Below are positions 60,650 through 64,000 of a DNA stretch of 64,000 nucleotides, in pieces (position 1 is the first letter of the stretch; every line of letters begins with the position of its first letter). The position numbers were made by a program, and so were the translations under genes. Below the pieces are notes generated by a model, which was not told the origin of the DNA, searched no databases, and saw nothing but the letters and a program-made list of their open reading frames with translations. This DNA comes from Glandiceps talaboti. Its lineage: Eukaryota > Hemichordata > Enteropneusta > Spengelidae. The DNA lies in assembly GCF_964340395.1 (NCBI RefSeq), contig NC_135555.1, positions 15,541,246-15,605,245 of the forward strand. Direction: 5' to 3'.

Positions 60650-62230
60650 ATATCAACAATCTTATTAACAATTTGCTACATCTTAGCGTCTGGCAGGACA
60701 AGGATATCAATTGAAGAACAATTGTTACATTTTAATCCATTGACATGCCTGATAAAGTATACATTGTTACAATTCATAAGCTATATGGTTTGGCGACAAT
60801 CTACTTAAATAACGTTACGTTTTTTTTATCTCACGCATATAAAATGTAGCAATGTTGGTAAGATTTTTGTTATGCCCAGGTGATGAAAAGAAGCAATGTT
60901 AGTACACCTTTGTCGAGCCAGATTATAAAATATTGCAATATAAAAAGGTGGCTAATGTAAAATTCATATAGAAGATATATTGGCATGGCAACATATTTTC
61001 TAAGAAATTGTAGTGTTCGTTATATTGATATGTGAAAGTTTAGTATCGGGTTTAAATACTGCATTAATGTCAGCTCTTGATTTATCGTTTGCCTCTTACG
61101 CAATGCCCCCCCCCCTCCACTGCAAGTTCAGAACGTATACCATACAGTAAAGTTCGATATTGAAGGTGCTTACTAATATACAAAAACGGTATTATTTCAT
61201 ACCAAATGTCGACGTTACATACCACAAAACGAGCACTTAATTGGAAATACAATAAACCTCAACTGTGTAATTTTGAACGCAGTATGATTTGTCATTGGTG
61301 TGTGTATATGTACTACATTGTTGTCATAATTCTACTTGCGTTATTATGAAACAGGAAATTACATTTGAAAGCGAGGCTGTTGGCCCATTTGTCTGCGTCT
61401 GAAAAGTACAAATATTTGAAATGCAGATGTCTATGTTCTACATTCACACGGCCATCAACTCACCAAGGAAGAAGATTACATAACGAACTATTTAAATCAA
61501 ATCTGAAGTTTTAAATGTTTGGTTAACAAGCCGCAACTAGCACTCAATCCAAGAAAAAAGTTCCTAGCTGCAATATTGTACTTGATTTTGATTTTTTTTC
61601 CTGTTTTTGAGCGGTTTTTTTTTTATTCCGTCTGTTTACCACAAAAGAAACGCTTCAATTCAAATAGACGAGATCACGCTGAAAACGTGAGCGAGATGTC
61701 AGCGTACTATCTGTTTCAAAACGCTGCAGAGCGTTGTTACTTTTGCCGATTTTGACGAAACCAAACCAAAACGAACGATACAATTATTTGCAGCTAAAGA
61801 GTTCCCTGTGATTTTACAGTTGAAGAGCTTTACTTTCATAGAAATATAATAATGTATTGATCCGATATGAAAATTAGAACCTGACAGATAAGATTAACAA
61901 GTGGATTGGAAAAGGCAAATTGAATTTTTGATCCATTTCATTGCCAACAAATACGCTGTAAAAATAGACAACAAGTGTATGAACTCGCAGGGTTCACTTT
62001 GAGGCAGATGATATACCATCGCGTGTTGTACTAATTCGTTTTGGTAATGAGCGAGCTGGGCCATGGGCTGAGTCAAAGGGGATATACATGTACCTGTATG
62101 TAGACAGTGCTCTACAGTATATCCATCGGTCTTCACAGTCAAATTACTAAAACCTATAGTCACCTACAAAACGGTGCACTCGTTCTAGTACCTAGTAGCT
62201 GCAGGCTATGTCAAAACTAATCCATACAAG
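60650..62230. other. Gene-free stretch before the candidate exon
   Basis: AT-rich, with a C-run near 61105. No supported coding region or RNA gene. Confidence 0.4.
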
Positions 62231-62338
62231 GACAGACTTACGTTCACATCTACATCTATGCCATTCTCAGATTACAACAGACTTGTCTTCCGCATGATAC
62301 ATAATACGTACATGCAGTACGCCCCCGCATGACCAACA

Positions 62339-62429
62339 ATGTCATTCTACGACCAATCAGAAAAGTACATTGACACCAACGACTTCGGAGAAGTCTTTGG
62401 CGAAGTGGACGTGACCAGCTGCAGCAACC
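62339..62429 (+). CDS. Candidate first coding exon of an unrecognised gene
   Basis: An ATG (context ACAATGT, with an in-frame TGA 9 nt upstream) opens a 91-nt segment that ends in CAACC followed by the strong donor GTAAGTG. The product is 30 residues, acidic and aromatic at the start (MSFYDQSEKYIDTNDF) and ending GEVDVTSCSN, in phase 1. Codon use is more GC-balanced than the surroundings. A possible splice acceptor (CCATTCTCAG) lies about 65 bp upstream. No following exon is seen before the window ends, so the rest of the gene would be to the right. I do not recognise the family. It could be a chance frame. Confidence 0.4.
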
Positions 62430-63845
62430 GTAAGTGGAAGCCAAGATCACGAATCATTGCAATTACAATCAAATTAACATGTTGAAAAGATTCAATAATA
62501 CCGCAAGTGCCTGTTAGATCCGACAAAAGAGGTTGGTGTTTTTTTCAGAACAAAAAATCCACGCTTACACCTAGTCTATTACATGTACTTCTAACTACTT
62601 GACGAGATCGTATATTTAAATGTCGTGTCTTGCAATTGGGCATGCGCGATGTCAATCTCGTTCGGTACGGTACATATATATATAATATGTATTCAGTGCA
62701 TGTCGCTACAACTGGCCTTAGATTTTTACCGATCACGTGATATTTAAGTCTTAGTAGTCATTAGTGTTTTCCCTAATACGCTCTTGACATAGATGTAAAT
62801 AGTCAAGTCTCTCAGGACATAACAAAACAAATAAAGTTCCAGAAGTCACATTAGACGTGGTAAAAGACTGTGCAAAAGTCAAGCGAATCAAGACGATTGA
62901 TAGATATGTATTTCTGGTTCACATGCTAATAAGTTGTGAAGTCTGAGTGCATGATGTCACCAGTTCAAACGATAGTATTTGTGGTCAAACGTACCTTAGA
63001 ATGGGATCAAAGCCCTGTTGTCGAGCTCCATTACCGGTATCCAACGCCTTCGTTATTCAGCAATCTGTCTGTCTCTTTTCATTTTATTTCTCTTGACGCA
63101 TGGCACGCATTTTTATTACACTAGTGTATGGCGGCCAACTATGCTGTAAATATCAACACTTAAAGTAGTTGATCACAAAAAGCAAACAAAATGAAAAGCA
63201 AACAAAAAATGAAAACGAAGAATCAGTTGCTAAATCATATCAAATGCTATTTAATATATGATTAAAGACACATTGTTCGGTTTCTTGAAAACAAATGGTG
63301 TGCTTGCCCCCCTCTCTTCCTCAGTTCTGGAAAGAACTTTTAATATGACATCTAAGACATAACTATATCCATAAATCATGTTGAAAGGTGCCACATTTCA
63401 TGCTCTGATTTTTATGAAAGCCATCATTTTTCTTATTTCTAAAGGTAGACAGTATTTAAGATTTGGGTTTTTTTTTTAATTTGTCCAGGTTTCCTTACAA
63501 GGTCTGACCGATAAGGATAGGAGCATTTCTAAATGTAACGTAACCTCTTTTCTGGTTCATTTAATGATAGTGAAAATTTCGGATATCTGGACTGCAGCTC
63601 GAACGTATCTGTATTCGCAATTAGTAGTATCCAGTGCCCTTGAGGACATCTCGGTGATTGTATTACTGCCGTCAACATTGTATGTCGACAAAATATTGAA
63701 AATAGATGAATAATGCCCTACAGGACTATTATAATTACAATCACAACATCGAAAAAAGAAGACATTTTGAACTCTTGAATTATCTATATATGTAGGGATA
63801 GCATTTAAAAGATGATAATATTACAGGGGGGAACAGTATATATAA

Positions 63846-64000
63846 TACATACATACATACATACATACATACATACATACATACATACATGCATACATGC
63901 ATACATGCATACACACATACACACACATACATACATACATACATACACATACACACATACACATACATACATACATACATACATACATACATACATACAT
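63846..64000. repeat. (CATA)n array at the right edge
   Basis: A tetranucleotide run with CATG and CACA variants, continuing past the window end. Confidence 0.9.

Noticed and set aside
63846-64000. CRISPR-like regular repeats
   Set aside because: These are tetranucleotide microsatellites without spacers; the genome is eukaryotic.

Overview
The window is a eukaryotic, intron-rich, AT-rich nuclear segment crowded with microsatellites and decayed transposable elements. GT/AG introns, in-frame exon phases, a TATA/Inr promoter and a CYP2-clan P450 with a steroid-17-hydroxylase-like C-terminal half point to an animal. The repeat style (very long (CT)n and (TA)n tracts, tyrosine-recombinase-type retroelement remains) suggests a marine invertebrate such as a hemichordate, cephalochordate or lophotrochozoan. 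I cannot name the species.

Left third (about 1-18,900, minus strand): one large gene for a secreted modular protein, read from 18,792 leftwards and running off the window. A signal-peptide exon is followed by nine short lysine/glutamate-rich linker exons, all phase 0-0, then by at least four LDL-receptor class A (LDLa) exons, each ending in phase 1. Six of the linker exons form three tandem A/B pairs made by duplicating a ~1.3 kb exon-plus-intron block. A fifth LDLa copy at the extreme left is dead. The 8.5 kb intron (8,863-17,405) holds a ~2 kb element with terminal inverted repeats and a ruined DIRS/Ngaro-like retroelement with SGNH-hydrolase-like, gag-like and reverse transcriptase pieces. 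A LINE-type fragment lies beside them.

Middle (about 25,500-37,120, plus strand): a cytochrome P450 pair. A 5'-truncated pseudogene (about 25,525-27,365) lies ~2.2 kb upstream of an apparently intact nine-exon gene (29,601-37,120). The intact gene has exons that join to 1,515 nt, or 504 codons plus stop, and all P450 signature motifs. The two are tandem duplicates. The introns of the intact gene share a dispersed repeat.

Right part (37,121-64,000): I see almost no convincing coding sequence. It holds very long dinucleotide tracts, an inverted copy of a ~357 bp repeat also present at 21.7 kb, a GGACAAACGCCCC minisatellite, a nested set of inverted repeats inside (TA)n tracts (including a perfect 75-bp-arm palindrome), and one candidate first coding exon at 62,339-62,429 with a good splice donor. 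The secreted protein and the P450 show no evident functional link.
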